Position numbers and translations under genes: made by a program
Notes under the pieces: model-generated
Seen by the model: the letters and a program-made list of their open reading frames with translations, nothing else
Databases searched by the model: none
Told to the model about the DNA's origin: nothing
From: Candidatus Eiseniibacteriota bacterium
GTDB lineage: Bacteria > Orphanbacterota > Orphanbacteria > Orphanbacterales > Orphanbacteraceae
Length of the DNA: 62,797 bases
Assembly: GCA_024276995.1 (NCBI GenBank)
Contig: JAJRWB010000022.1
Location: 1 to 62,797, forward strand
Direction: 5' to 3'
Shown here: positions 43,355 through 51,533 of the stretch, piece after piece
Position numbering within the stretch: the first letter of the stretch is position 1
How the letters are laid out: each line of letters opens with the position of its first letter

Positions 43355-44731
43355 ATGTCGCACTGTCGGTTCCGGATCGTGGTGGTGGAGGGGGAGGGAA
43401 CCGTGCGCCGGTCGATCGGTGCGGCGCTTCGGAAGGAAGGATGTGAAGTCGATGCGGCCCGCTCACCGGCCGAGGCGAGAAAGACGATCGATCGGGTCCG
43501 TCCGGCGGCGGTTCTTATCGATCTTGACACGGGGGAGAAGCCGTCCCTCGAACTGGTGAAGGAGATCGCCGGCGGAAAGATCGTGGTTCTCCTTATCGCG
43601 TCGGAAGAGGCGGCCGCCGCGGCGGCCGAGGGAGTCAAGATGGGTGCGGTGCGCTGGTTTCCCAAACCGGTGGATGTGAAACAGATCCTGCGCGTCCTTC
43701 CCGACCTGGTGGCCGAATACGAAATCCGGCACGGTGCGAAACGATCGGAGCCGATCGTGGTGGGCAACCGGGAGACCGACCGGTTCATCCTCGGCAGTGA
43801 TCCGAAGATGAAGGAAGTGTTCCGAGTGGTAAATAAGCTCGCCGCCAGCCCCGGGTCGACGGTGCTGATCGAGGGAGAGAGCGGCGTGGGAAAGGAAATG
43901 ATCGCCAAGGCGATCCATTACAACACGTCGGCCAGTCGGGGCCGTTTCGTGGAGATCAACTGCGGCTCTCTTCCGTCGAATCTCTTGGAAAGCGAACTGT
44001 TCGGACACGAGATGGGAGCGTTCACCGACGCGAAAACGATGAAGAAGGGGCTTGTGGAGATCGCGTCGGGGGGAACGCTCTTCCTCGACGAGATCGGCGA
44101 GATGCCGATCGAACTGCAGGCCACGCTCTTGAGGGTGATCGAGACGAAGCGTTTCAAGCGGGTCGGGGGTGTCTCCGATATCGAGGTCGATCTCCGGTTC
44201 ATCGCCGCCACGAACCAGGATCTGAAGCAGGCGGTTTCGCAAAAGAGATTCCGGAACGATCTCTATTACCGTCTCAACGTCGTGCCGATCCATCTTCCGC
44301 CGCTGCGGGAAAGGCTGGAGGATATCCCGATTCTCGCCACGTTCTTCATCGATTATTTCAATCGTGAATTGTCTCGAAATATCCGCGGCCTCTCCCCGTC
44401 TGCGCGAAACCGTCTCCAGGAATACGACTGGCCCGGAAACGTGCGGGAGTTGAAGAATGTGATCGAAAGGGCGATCCTTCTCGAGTCGGACGATCTGATC
44501 CTCCTGGAGCACCTCCCCCTCGAGATCTCCACCGGGTTGTCCGAAGGGGTGATGGGGGAACTCGCCGAGGAAGAGGACGAGTTCGTGCCGATCACCCTTT
44601 CCGAGGCGGAGCGGAGGCAGATCCTCAAGACGGTCGACTGGGCGAGGGGAAACAAGACGAAGGCCGCCAGGACCCTCGGGATTTCCCGGCAGACGCTCCG
44701 GGAGAAGCTGAAACAGTACGAAGCGAGCTGA
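43355..44731 (+). CDS. Flagellar-type sigma-54 response regulator (REC-AAA+-Fis)
   Basis: A 458-residue NtrC-family regulator. The receiver has Asp56 in LIDLDTG and Lys104 in FPKP, with Glu in place of the usual acid-pocket Asp pair. The AAA+ domain has GESGVGKEMIAKAIH, GAFTDA (the second G of GAFTGA is D), GGTLFLDEIGEMP and YDWPGNVRELKNVIERAI; a Fis-like helix-turn-helix ends the protein (KAARTLGISRQTLREKLKQY). It stands just before the sigma-54 promoter and tandem repeats that precede fliA, so it is the likely activator of fliA, like FlrC/FleQ-type proteins. It overlaps no gene but starts three bases after the YcgR-like stop. Confidence 0.88.
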   Translation: MSHCRFRIVVVEGEGTVRRSIGAALRKEGCEVDAARSPAEARKTIDRVRPAAVLIDLDTGEKPSLELVKEIAGGKIVVLLIASEEAAAAAAEGVKMGAVRWFPKPVDVKQILRVLPDLVAEYEIRHGAKRSEPIVVGNRETDRFILGSDPKMKEVFRVVNKLAASPGSTVLIEGESGVGKEMIAKAIHYNTSASRGRFVEINCGSLPSNLLESELFGHEMGAFTDAKTMKKGLVEIASGGTLFLDEIGEMPIELQATLLRVIETKRFKRVGGVSDIEVDLRFIAATNQDLKQAVSQKRFRNDLYYRLNVVPIHLPPLRERLEDIPILATFFIDYFNRELSRNIRGLSPSARNRLQEYDWPGNVRELKNVIERAILLESDDLILLEHLPLEISTGLSEGVMGELAEEEDEFVPITLSEAERRQILKTVDWARGNKTKAARTLGISRQTLREKLKQYEAS

Positions 44732-44795
44732 CCGATCTCACGGGGATGACCTTTTCGTGCACACCGCAACGCCGGTGGGCCGGTTTCCCCGGCGA

Positions 44796-44826
44796 CACTG
44801 CTCAAAAATCTACCACTGCTCAAAAA
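44796..44826 (+). promoter_or_regulatory. Tandem upstream activator repeats
   Basis: CACTGCTCAAAAA occurs exactly twice, at 44796-44808 and 44814-44826, 18 bases apart, about 190 bases before the fliA sigma-54 promoter. This is the usual place for enhancer-binding-protein sites. The rest of the 365-base gap between 44731 and 45096 has no gene. Confidence 0.6.
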
Positions 44827-44998
44827 CTGGCCGGTCGGCGGAACGGGACACAACCGTTTGCCTGACAACGGGATAGAAGATTCGCGGTGAATCTCCGTTC
44901 GCTGAACGGCGCTTCACGCCCGGACGTCGCCGGCAGGGGCCAATCCGTAAGTCGATTCTATTCAATGAGTTGAAGTTACGATCTCGATCAAAATCCGG

Positions 44999-45014
44999 TG
45001 GCATATTCGTTGCT
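44999..45014 (+). promoter_or_regulatory. Sigma-54 promoter of fliA
   Basis: TGGCATATTCGTTGCT matches TGGCAYRNNNNTTGCW at every position, 82 bases before the fliA start codon. Confidence 0.85.
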
Positions 45015-45095
45015 CTAGGGTACACCCGCGAGGTTGGACCCGGAATACAACAAGCAAGTTGATTTCTTTATCCAGGAGCGACGGAGGAGCCGACT

Positions 45096-45956
45096 ATGGA
45101 TTCGATCGAAACCGTCTGGAGGAAGTTCAAGAAACGTCACACGAAGCGGCTCCGGGATCGGCTGATCCTGGAGTACATGCCTCTCGTCAAGTATGTAGCC
45201 GGGCGGCTCGCCGTGGGGCTTCCTCCTTCGGTCCAGATCGACGACCTGATCGGCTCGGGCACCATGGGGTTGATGACCGCCGTGGAGCGGTACGATCCCG
45301 GAAGGGACAACAAGTTCTCCACTTTCGCCATCTCGCGGATCCGCGGGGCGATGCTCGACGAACTCCGGTCGATGGATTGGGTCCCCCGAAGCGTGCGCCG
45401 CAAGGCGCGCCAGCTCGAGGACGCCTACAACCGGATCGAGGGACAGAAGGGCCGTCCCGCCTCGGATGAAGAGGTAGCGAAGGAGATGGCCATCGACCTA
45501 CGCGATTACTTCCACCTTCTCGAGGATGTGAGGGGCGCGACGCTCCTTTCCCTCGACGAGCACTGCTCCGCCGATGACGGCAACACGCCGAACCGGATCC
45601 ACGATACCGTGCAGGATACGAGCCAGGTCGATCCGATCGCCACGCTGGAAGTGCAGAAGATGCGCAAAGTGCTCGACGAGTCGCTCGATCACCTTCCCGA
45701 GCGGGAACGGCTCGTGCTGATCCTCTACTACTACGAGGAGATGACGCTGAAGGAGATCGGTTCGATCCTCGGCGTCTCCGAATCGCGGGTCTCCCAGATC
45801 CACACGAAATCGATCGGGAGGCTCCGGATGAGGCTCCGCCCTAACCGGGAAGTTCTTGCGTCGGCAAGGACCGAGCACCGCGCCATTGCGAAGGTCGGGA
45901 ATCGCCACGAGCAGATCAAGCGGACATACGCACGGGCGGCGCTCGGCATCGCATGA
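45096..45956 (+). CDS. fliA: RNA polymerase sigma factor FliA (sigma-28)
   Basis: A 286-residue FliA/WhiG-type factor with YMPLVKYVAGRLAVGLPPS, DLIGSGTMGLMTAVERYDP, RIRGAMLDELRSMDWVPRSV (the FliA-specific block) and a region 4 helix-turn-helix (LKEIGSILGVSESRVSQIH). It directs late flagellar gene transcription. The ATG is preceded by GGAGCGACGGAGG. Its end overlaps the next gene by four bases. The C-terminal tail is longer than in enteric FliA. Confidence 0.93.
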   Translation: MDSIETVWRKFKKRHTKRLRDRLILEYMPLVKYVAGRLAVGLPPSVQIDDLIGSGTMGLMTAVERYDPGRDNKFSTFAISRIRGAMLDELRSMDWVPRSVRRKARQLEDAYNRIEGQKGRPASDEEVAKEMAIDLRDYFHLLEDVRGATLLSLDEHCSADDGNTPNRIHDTVQDTSQVDPIATLEVQKMRKVLDESLDHLPERERLVLILYYYEEMTLKEIGSILGVSESRVSQIHTKSIGRLRMRLRPNREVLASARTEHRAIAKVGNRHEQIKRTYARAALGIA

Positions 45957-46618
45957 GCGGTTCGACGGACACGACGGCGCCCCCACGGCTCCGCCTCGTC
46001 CCGGGCAGAGGCGCGGTCGATCCCGGCGGGCTGAACGCCGGCCTTCTCGAATCGGTGCGCGAAGCCGAGCGGGAGATCGATTACTTTCTCGCCGGCGATG
46101 CCGGAACGCTGAAGAACGTCCAGCGGCAGCGGCTGTTCAAGATGCGCGAGACGATCTCGTCGGCCCATTCCCTAATCGACCTGGCGACGTGGAAGAGCCG
46201 GTCCGAAGCGGGCCGCATCGACCGGCGGGCGGTGGACCTTCGTTTTTCTCTCCGCGACGCCCTCGAGAAGCGTGCCCCTTCCCTCCGGGAAAGGGGGGTT
46301 CGATTCGAATGGGAAATGCCCGCCCGGCCCGCCGGCGTGACGGGAGACCCGGGGCTGTTCGGCGCGGTGATCGACTTCATTCTTGCGGAATTCCTGCGTG
46401 GTGTCGCCCCGAGGAGCGTGATCCGCGCGCATCTCAAGAGACGGGAGGGCCGCTTCGCACTCCGCCTCGAAGTGAGAGGCCGAACCTTCCCGCGGTGGCG
46501 TTTCCGGCGCGCCGGGGCGCTTCTCGCCGGCGGCGCCCTCCATCCCCTGGGCGGGCGGATCATCGTCGCCCCCGCCGGTACGACGGTCGAGATCCTCGTT
46601 CCCTCCGCGGTGGGCTGA
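45953..46618 (+). CDS. Protein with degenerate GHKL-ATPase-like half, coupled to fliA
   Basis: A 221-residue protein. Helical N-terminal half (about 20-80, SVREAEREIDYFLAGDAG, MRETISSAHSLIDLATWKS) followed by a domain that recalls a histidine-kinase ATPase fold (DPGLFGAVIDFILAEFLR at the N-box place, LGGRIIVAPAGTTVEILVP at the end) but with ATP-binding residues missing. It may be a sigma- or histidine-phosphotransfer-related regulator. It overlaps fliA by four bases. Confidence 0.5.
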   Translation: MSGSTDTTAPPRLRLVPGRGAVDPGGLNAGLLESVREAEREIDYFLAGDAGTLKNVQRQRLFKMRETISSAHSLIDLATWKSRSEAGRIDRRAVDLRFSLRDALEKRAPSLRERGVRFEWEMPARPAGVTGDPGLFGAVIDFILAEFLRGVAPRSVIRAHLKRREGRFALRLEVRGRTFPRWRFRRAGALLAGGALHPLGGRIIVAPAGTTVEILVPSAVG

Positions 46619-46729
46619 TCGCCCCGCCGATCGGGTGCTTTTTCCCGGTCCCTTGATCGAATTTCTCCACGAATCGGCCTAAGCCGTTGAAAACAGGTGA
46701 CGCGATCTCCCCCGAATCAGCAAAGCTTT

Positions 46730-46745
46730 CGGCCCGTTCCTTGCA
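46730..46745 (+). promoter_or_regulatory. Sigma-54-like promoter
   Basis: CGGCCCGTTCCTTGCA keeps GG-N10-GC and the full TTGCA, with two substitutions in the -24 half. It is 26 bases before the start of the next gene. Confidence 0.55.
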
Positions 46746-46771
46746 TTTCCACCTGCAAACGAGGAGGAGCG

Positions 46772-47056
46772 ATGGACCGGGGAGGAGATCCCTACGGAGT
46801 CGAGGGACGCAAGAGGATCATCGGCGAATACATGGATCGGTTCCAGCTCTATCGCCGGGCCGGACGGATGGACGAGGCGCTCGCCCAGCTCCGGACCGCA
46901 TCGCGCCTGGCGGGGGAGTCGGTGGAACACGCACTCGAGGTGGCGGCGAGACTCTTGAGCCGGATCGAGGATCTTTGCATCGAACGGGATCGCTTGGAAG
47001 GGGGGAGGGAAGGCACCGAAAGAGAGGGGCCTCGGCGCGACAACCGTCCCGGGTGA
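46772..47056 (+). CDS. Small helical protein, probably sigma-54 controlled
   Basis: A 94-residue protein with one TPR-like helical pair (FQLYRRAGRMDEALAQLRTA, SVEHALEVAARLLSRIEDL) and a charged tail. GAGGAGGAG precedes the ATG. Family not recognised; the place beside fliA suggests a flagellar chaperone or regulator, which is inference only. Confidence 0.55.
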   Translation: MDRGGDPYGVEGRKRIIGEYMDRFQLYRRAGRMDEALAQLRTASRLAGESVEHALEVAARLLSRIEDLCIERDRLEGGREGTEREGPRRDNRPG

Positions 47057-47123
47057 GCCAGCCAGGGAGACCGCTCCGGTGGTGAAGCAGGTTGCGGGCC
47101 CCCCCGGCTGGTCCGGGAGGTCT

Positions 47124-47243
47124 CTACAGGAACAGATGAATCACATCGCCGGTAAAACCCCGTTCAAACCAGTTCATCAGATCGGGACCGAATGATAAGA
47201 GCGCCAAGATCCCGAGTCCTATCGTGGCCGCCCACTGTTTCAC
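47124..47243 (-). CDS. Micropeptide with one membrane helix (39 residues)
   Basis: A 39-residue peptide read from GTG 47243 with AGGAGG ten bases upstream. It has one hydrophobic helix (WAATIGLGILALLSFG), then an amphipathic part (LMNWFERGFTG). No family recognised. It follows another, 19-residue, peptide on the same strand and both could be expressed from the FliA-like promoter at 47475-47502. Evidence is a strong ribosome site plus clean hydrophobic pattern. Confidence 0.4.
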   Translation of the reverse strand: MKQWAATIGLGILALLSFGPDLMNWFERGFTGDVIHLFL

Positions 47244-47283
47244 AGGAAGACCTCCTGATCGAGTTTCGAATCAACGCTGCCGG

Positions 47284-47343
47284 TTATCGCATCCAGTAAA
47301 AGATGTCCGACACGCTCCAGAATGTGAAGAGGAACAGTCCCAT
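47284..47343 (-). CDS. Very short hydrophobic peptide (19 residues)
   Basis: ATG 47343 with AAGGAGGTGAC just upstream encodes MGLFLFTFWSVSDIFYWMR; GTG at 47349 is an alternative start. The near-ideal ribosome site is the main evidence. It may be a membrane micropeptide or a leader for the 39-residue one. Confidence 0.35.
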   Translation of the reverse strand: MGLFLFTFWSVSDIFYWMR

Positions 47344-47474
47344 GTTCACGTCACCTCCTTCGGTTGAAGTCGGAATCGTCGAAGTGACGTTTGTCGCATG
47401 CATAGGCATCACCCCTCTCTTCTTCCCCCGGTCGATCACCGGCCTGGCGCGGGCCGATCCCGTCCCTGTACTTC

Positions 47475-47502
47475 TTATCGGCCGGTACGTTTCGTCCCCT
47501 TA
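47475..47502 (-). promoter_or_regulatory. FliA (sigma-28)-type promoter reading toward the micropeptides
   Basis: On the minus strand TAAG (-35), a 16-base spacer and a perfect GCCGATAA (-10). The fliA gene is 1.5 kb away. The interval 47344-47692 shows no other gene. Confidence 0.5.
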
Positions 47503-47692
47503 GCACCGGAACCGGTTGCATATTCGGGGCCGAACGGGGAGGATTCGATTCAACGTTCCTTATTTCAGGCGGTTGCAGGATCGGAGCGATCGGAAGAGGG
47601 ATCGCGGCCCGGGAAGAAACCGGCAGAGAATCGGCCGGGTGGCGGGAAATCGACCGGTGCGGACACGGACGGGGCCGCAGGGATGCGAGGGG

Positions 47693-50221
47693 CTACGTCT
47701 TCTTCACGACGACCAGGGTGACATCGTCGTTCGGCGCCTCGCCGAAGAACCGGATCGCTTCCCTGTAGACGGCGTTGGAGATCATGCTGCACGACGATTC
47801 GCGGTTTCCGCGCACCAGGCGGGTCAGCCGGTCGACACCGAAGCTCTCGTCGCGGTGGTTCGGCTCGTCGGTGAGTCCGTCGGTGAACAAAAGGAGAATT
47901 TCTCCCGGGGCGATCACCGTATCGAACTCTTCGTAGGGGACATCTTCGTTCACGCCGAGGATCAGGTCGCCCCCGGGAAGGGTCTCGGCGCGCCCGTCGG
48001 AACGGATCACCACCGGTGGGTTGTGACCGGCGTTGGCGTAGCGGAACAGGCCGCTCTTCCTGTGGAGAACGCCGTAGAACGCGGTGAGAAACCTGCCGCC
48101 GGGATGGGTCCGGGTGTAGAGCTGGGCGTTGATCTCCCGGAGCGTCGCGGCGGGGGACTTCTCGCAGCGCGCCTCGGCATGGAACGCCGCCTGGAGACTC
48201 GCCATCAGGAGCGCCGCGCTCACCCCGTGTCCGACGGCGTCGCCGATCACCACGCCGAGGGTATCGTTCTCGCCGACGACGTAGTCGTAGAAGTCGCCGC
48301 CCACAACCTCGGACGAGATATTGAGCGCCGCCACGTCGATCTCGGGCAGGGCCGGTGGCGCCTCCGGAAGGAACTGCAGCTGAATCTCGCGGGCGAGGTG
48401 GAGCTGCTGCTTCATCCGCTCCTTCTCGACCGTGTCTCGATGGAGTTTCGCGTTCTCGATGGCGAGGGTCGCCTGGTTCGCCAGCGTATTGAGGAGCTGC
48501 CGGTCCTCGCCGGAGTAGTAGCCGCCCGATTGTTTCCGTCCCAGCGAGACGATCCCGGAAAGACGCTTCCCGGAAAAGAGTGGAACGAGAAGAGCGGAGT
48601 TCAGCCGCGTCAGATTGAAGCGTTCCTTCTCGGGGAGAAGGAGGGTCCCCTCGCCGTCCGAGATCTTCTCCACCGGGAGGGCCTCCCGGTGGAACTCCAG
48701 ATGACGGACGATCCGGTCGTCGGCGTGAAAGCGTATCTCGTCGGAATCGAGGGCGTCGAGCCCCGTTTCGGCTTGAAGCGTATGGGCCCCGTCGCTGTCG
48801 GCGAAGAGGAAGACCGCCACTTCGGGCACGTGGAGGGTGGTGGATATGCGCTGCACGAGCACTTCGACGAGCGTTCCGAGGTCGAGGATCGACGTGATCG
48901 CCCGGCTGAACTGGTGTAGTGTGGTTCGATAATGAAATTTCTCTCTATAAAATGTCCGGTCGACCCACCCCTGGATCAGGTTCCGCACCGGCGAAAAGAG
49001 AAGCGCGATCAAGAAAAGGGAGAGGAACGTGGCGGGCAGATCGGTGCGTCCTCCGGCTGCGCGAACGAACCTGCCGGCGAGGGCGACGACGGTGATATAC
49101 GCCATGGCGAGAAAGGCGGTGAGCAGCGTGTAGAGAATGCTCCGCTTGATGATCAGCTCGATATCGAGAAGACCGTACCGGATGATGGCGTGGCCGAAGC
49201 TCAACGGGAGGAGCACGGCGAGGAGAATGAAATACGGTCCCCCCACGATTTCCGTCCCCGGTCGCGCCAGTTTCAGCACGTTCACGAAGGCGATCGGGAG
49301 GAGGGCGGCGGTGGTGCCCCACACGACGCCCCGCAGCTTCCGTTTCATCTCGACCGAGCGTGTCGTCGTGTAGCTGTGAAGGAATGCGCCGATTCCCGCG
49401 AGAACGCAGAAGAGAAGATAGATGGCGCATGCGAACTGCACCGCGAGGATCACGGCGGGATGGAATCTCCCGGTGAAGAAGAGGGCCGTATTCATGGCGA
49501 GGCTCGCCGTGAAGAGAACGGTGCTCACCGCATAGAGAGGGAAGCGGAGACGACCGATGCCCGGGAGGCGCAAAGGCCTCAGGAGGAAGAGCGATCGGGG
49601 AATTCTCTTCTCCCTCGGGAAGATCAGGAAGAGCCTCAGGAAGAGGGGTGGGGCGAAGAGGACGGCGAGGTCGACGGATACCTTGATGAGGAACTGGAGT
49701 CGCACGCTGGCCGTGGGAGGGGGGTCGAGAAGGAGAAAGCCGAACGAGAGGCTCGAGAGGTAGAAGAGTGTCGCCACGCGGTCGTGACGGTTCCAAAAGA
49801 CGATCAGGGCGAGAAGAAAGAAGCAGGCGGCGGTGATCGTCCTGAGGGTGACCCACGTGCGGAACTCGCGACCCCGCGTGCCGGCGATCTCGGTGATTTC
49901 GATCTTCTCGCCGTCGCGCTCCACGGTGTAGAGGATCGTGTCACCCGGGCGGATGCGGCTGAACTCGCGGAAGATCCGTACGCCCTCTCCGGTCGGGATC
50001 CCGTTGAGCGAGACGATCCGGTCGCCGGCGCGCAGCCCGGCGCGGTCCGCGGGACCGCCCTTGCGCACATCGGTCACGGAGAACCGGGCGGGGCGGAAGC
50101 CGATATCGACGACCCGGGGGATACCGAGCCAGCTGAGCAGGGCGTAGGCGAGGAGGAGCGGCGTAGCCGCCGTTAGGACGGCTCTGAGGGGGTTGATCGG
50201 GCGCGGCTTCCAGCGGTCCAT
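47693..50221 (-). CDS. PDZ-membrane-GAF-PP2C (RsbU/SpoIIE-type) phosphatase
   Basis: An 842-residue protein: one N-terminal helix, PDZ domain (GGPADRAGLRAGDRIVSLNG), seven to eight further helices (to about 380), a GAF domain and a SpoIIE-type PP2C phosphatase with EVVGGDFYDYV, GDAVGHGVSAALLMA, LLFTDGLTDEPN and NDDVTLVVVK. Such proteins dephosphorylate STAS anti-anti-sigma factors; the STAS protein at 61762 is a possible substrate. The start at 50221 has GGGGAGG upstream. A TATAAT reading in this direction lies at 50285-50280. Confidence 0.9.
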   Translation of the reverse strand: MDRWKPRPINPLRAVLTAATPLLLAYALLSWLGIPRVVDIGFRPARFSVTDVRKGGPADRAGLRAGDRIVSLNGIPTGEGVRIFREFSRIRPGDTILYTVERDGEKIEITEIAGTRGREFRTWVTLRTITAACFFLLALIVFWNRHDRVATLFYLSSLSFGFLLLDPPPTASVRLQFLIKVSVDLAVLFAPPLFLRLFLIFPREKRIPRSLFLLRPLRLPGIGRLRFPLYAVSTVLFTASLAMNTALFFTGRFHPAVILAVQFACAIYLLFCVLAGIGAFLHSYTTTRSVEMKRKLRGVVWGTTAALLPIAFVNVLKLARPGTEIVGGPYFILLAVLLPLSFGHAIIRYGLLDIELIIKRSILYTLLTAFLAMAYITVVALAGRFVRAAGGRTDLPATFLSLFLIALLFSPVRNLIQGWVDRTFYREKFHYRTTLHQFSRAITSILDLGTLVEVLVQRISTTLHVPEVAVFLFADSDGAHTLQAETGLDALDSDEIRFHADDRIVRHLEFHREALPVEKISDGEGTLLLPEKERFNLTRLNSALLVPLFSGKRLSGIVSLGRKQSGGYYSGEDRQLLNTLANQATLAIENAKLHRDTVEKERMKQQLHLAREIQLQFLPEAPPALPEIDVAALNISSEVVGGDFYDYVVGENDTLGVVIGDAVGHGVSAALLMASLQAAFHAEARCEKSPAATLREINAQLYTRTHPGGRFLTAFYGVLHRKSGLFRYANAGHNPPVVIRSDGRAETLPGGDLILGVNEDVPYEEFDTVIAPGEILLLFTDGLTDEPNHRDESFGVDRLTRLVRGNRESSCSMISNAVYREAIRFFGEAPNDDVTLVVVKKT

Positions 50222-50350
50222 ATGGATACCTCCCCGGCGCGCCGGAATCGTACGGGGAGGGAGGGGGCCGGTCAAGTACATTATAATGGCCGCATTTCCC
50301 TATACCGTATCGTCGGCCGGTGACGGGAGATTTTCGGAGGGAAAACGCTC

Positions 50351-50379
50351 TTGCCCCGGCAGTCTTTCCATGCTAAATT
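50351..50379 (+). promoter_or_regulatory. Sigma-70-type promoter of the TPR-like gene
   Basis: TTGCCC, a 17-base spacer and TAAATT, about 40 bases before the start codon at 50419. Confidence 0.45.
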
Positions 50380-50418
50380 GGCAAAGTTAATGTCGAACCG
50401 GAAAGGAGTGACCGGGCC

Positions 50419-51117
50419 TTGGCTGCCAAGAAGAGAATCACGAAGCGTCAGCTGAAAGAAGACCAGTTCGTAAGCACCGCGTTCCATTTCGCGGAATACT
50501 ACCAGCAGAACCGCGCGAAGGTCCTCATCGCGGCGGGCGGCGCCATCGCGATACTGCTCGTGGTCACTCTCATGGTTCGTTTCCGAGTGTCGTCGGCGAG
50601 ATCGTCGGCCGCGCTTCTCGGTTCAGGCGTCGGCCTCTACCAGAACGGCCGCTACGACGAAGCCAGCCTGAGGCTCGCGAACTTCCTCGATGCTCATTCC
50701 GGCAGCAAGGACGCCGCCTACGCGGCTCTCCTATGCGGCGACTCGTACTACTATCTCGGTCGTTACGATGAGGCGGAGGAGAAGTACAGGCTCGCCATGG
50801 ACAAGGCGGAAGAGGGAAGCGATCTGTCGCTGTCGGCGAGCGCCGGGACGGCCGCCGTGGACGAAGCGAAAGCGAAACCCCTCGCCGCCGCCGAAACGTA
50901 CGCCTCCCTGGCGGAGCGCTACGAAGATCCGATCGAGAAAACCCACATGCTCTATTCCGCGATCCGCTGCTACCGGCAGGGGAACGATTTCATGAAGGCG
51001 GCCGAGCTGATCGCCCGCCTCGACGAGAAGAACCTCGACCCGATCGATGCCGCCTCATTCCAGTGGCATAAGCGCGAAGTGGAGATCGCCACGGGAAATG
51101 CCTCTCAGGCCCGGTAG
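50419..51117 (+). CDS. YfgM-like membrane-anchored TPR protein
   Basis: A 232-residue protein with a basic N-terminus, one membrane helix (VLIAAGGAIAILLVVTLMV) and a periplasmic TPR-like domain (LANFLDAHSGSKDAAYAALL, YLGRYDEAEEKYRLAMDKA). This plan matches YfgM/tetratricopeptide-like proteins that work as periplasmic chaperone partners. TTG start at 50419 with GGAAAGGAG upstream. Confidence 0.78.
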   Translation: MAAKKRITKRQLKEDQFVSTAFHFAEYYQQNRAKVLIAAGGAIAILLVVTLMVRFRVSSARSSAALLGSGVGLYQNGRYDEASLRLANFLDAHSGSKDAAYAALLCGDSYYYLGRYDEAEEKYRLAMDKAEEGSDLSLSASAGTAAVDEAKAKPLAAAETYASLAERYEDPIEKTHMLYSAIRCYRQGNDFMKAAELIARLDEKNLDPIDAASFQWHKREVEIATGNASQAR

Positions 51118-51533
51118 CGGGCCGAACCGCCCGGCACCGAATCCCTCGAAACCCTGATTCTTCTCGTCGTCGCCGTGCGATGCGGCATCTTTGTGGTTGC
51201 GGCGCGTTCGGCGGAAGCATCTCCATGGAAGGGCGAAGCGGCACGGATCGTCCGGCACGTCGGTCGCGGAATGTTGCGAGACGATCAGCTGATTCCATTG
51301 GCATAGCATCCGTTACAGGGTCTCCGCCTGAGGGGATCGAATCGTTTCGAGAGGAAGAAGCGGGATTATCCACAAACCGGGAATGTCGTAGAATCTATAT
51401 TATGTTAACCTGCGGCGGGGGTGGAAAAGGTGTGGACACTTTTGACGGCCGTGAAGGCCCCCTCTCGTCGATAGGTCGACGTGGGTGATCCCGTTGGGGA
51501 TGATCGTTTCGATGTGGTTTCGCGGGTGGGTGG
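51118..51533. other. Intergenic region with one DnaA box
   Basis: No gene is supported on either strand. TTATCCACA at 51366-51374 is a perfect DnaA box, followed by an AT-rich stretch near 51390-51408. Only one clear box is present and dnaA, dnaN or rpmH are not nearby, so it is not an origin by itself. Confidence 0.35.

Noticed and set aside
48932-50176. A 414-codon plus-strand frame of mostly charged residues
   Set aside because: Mirror of the membrane helices of the RsbU-like gene on the other strand.
51118-51533. Replication origin
   Set aside because: Only one clear DnaA box and no dnaA, dnaN or rpmH nearby.
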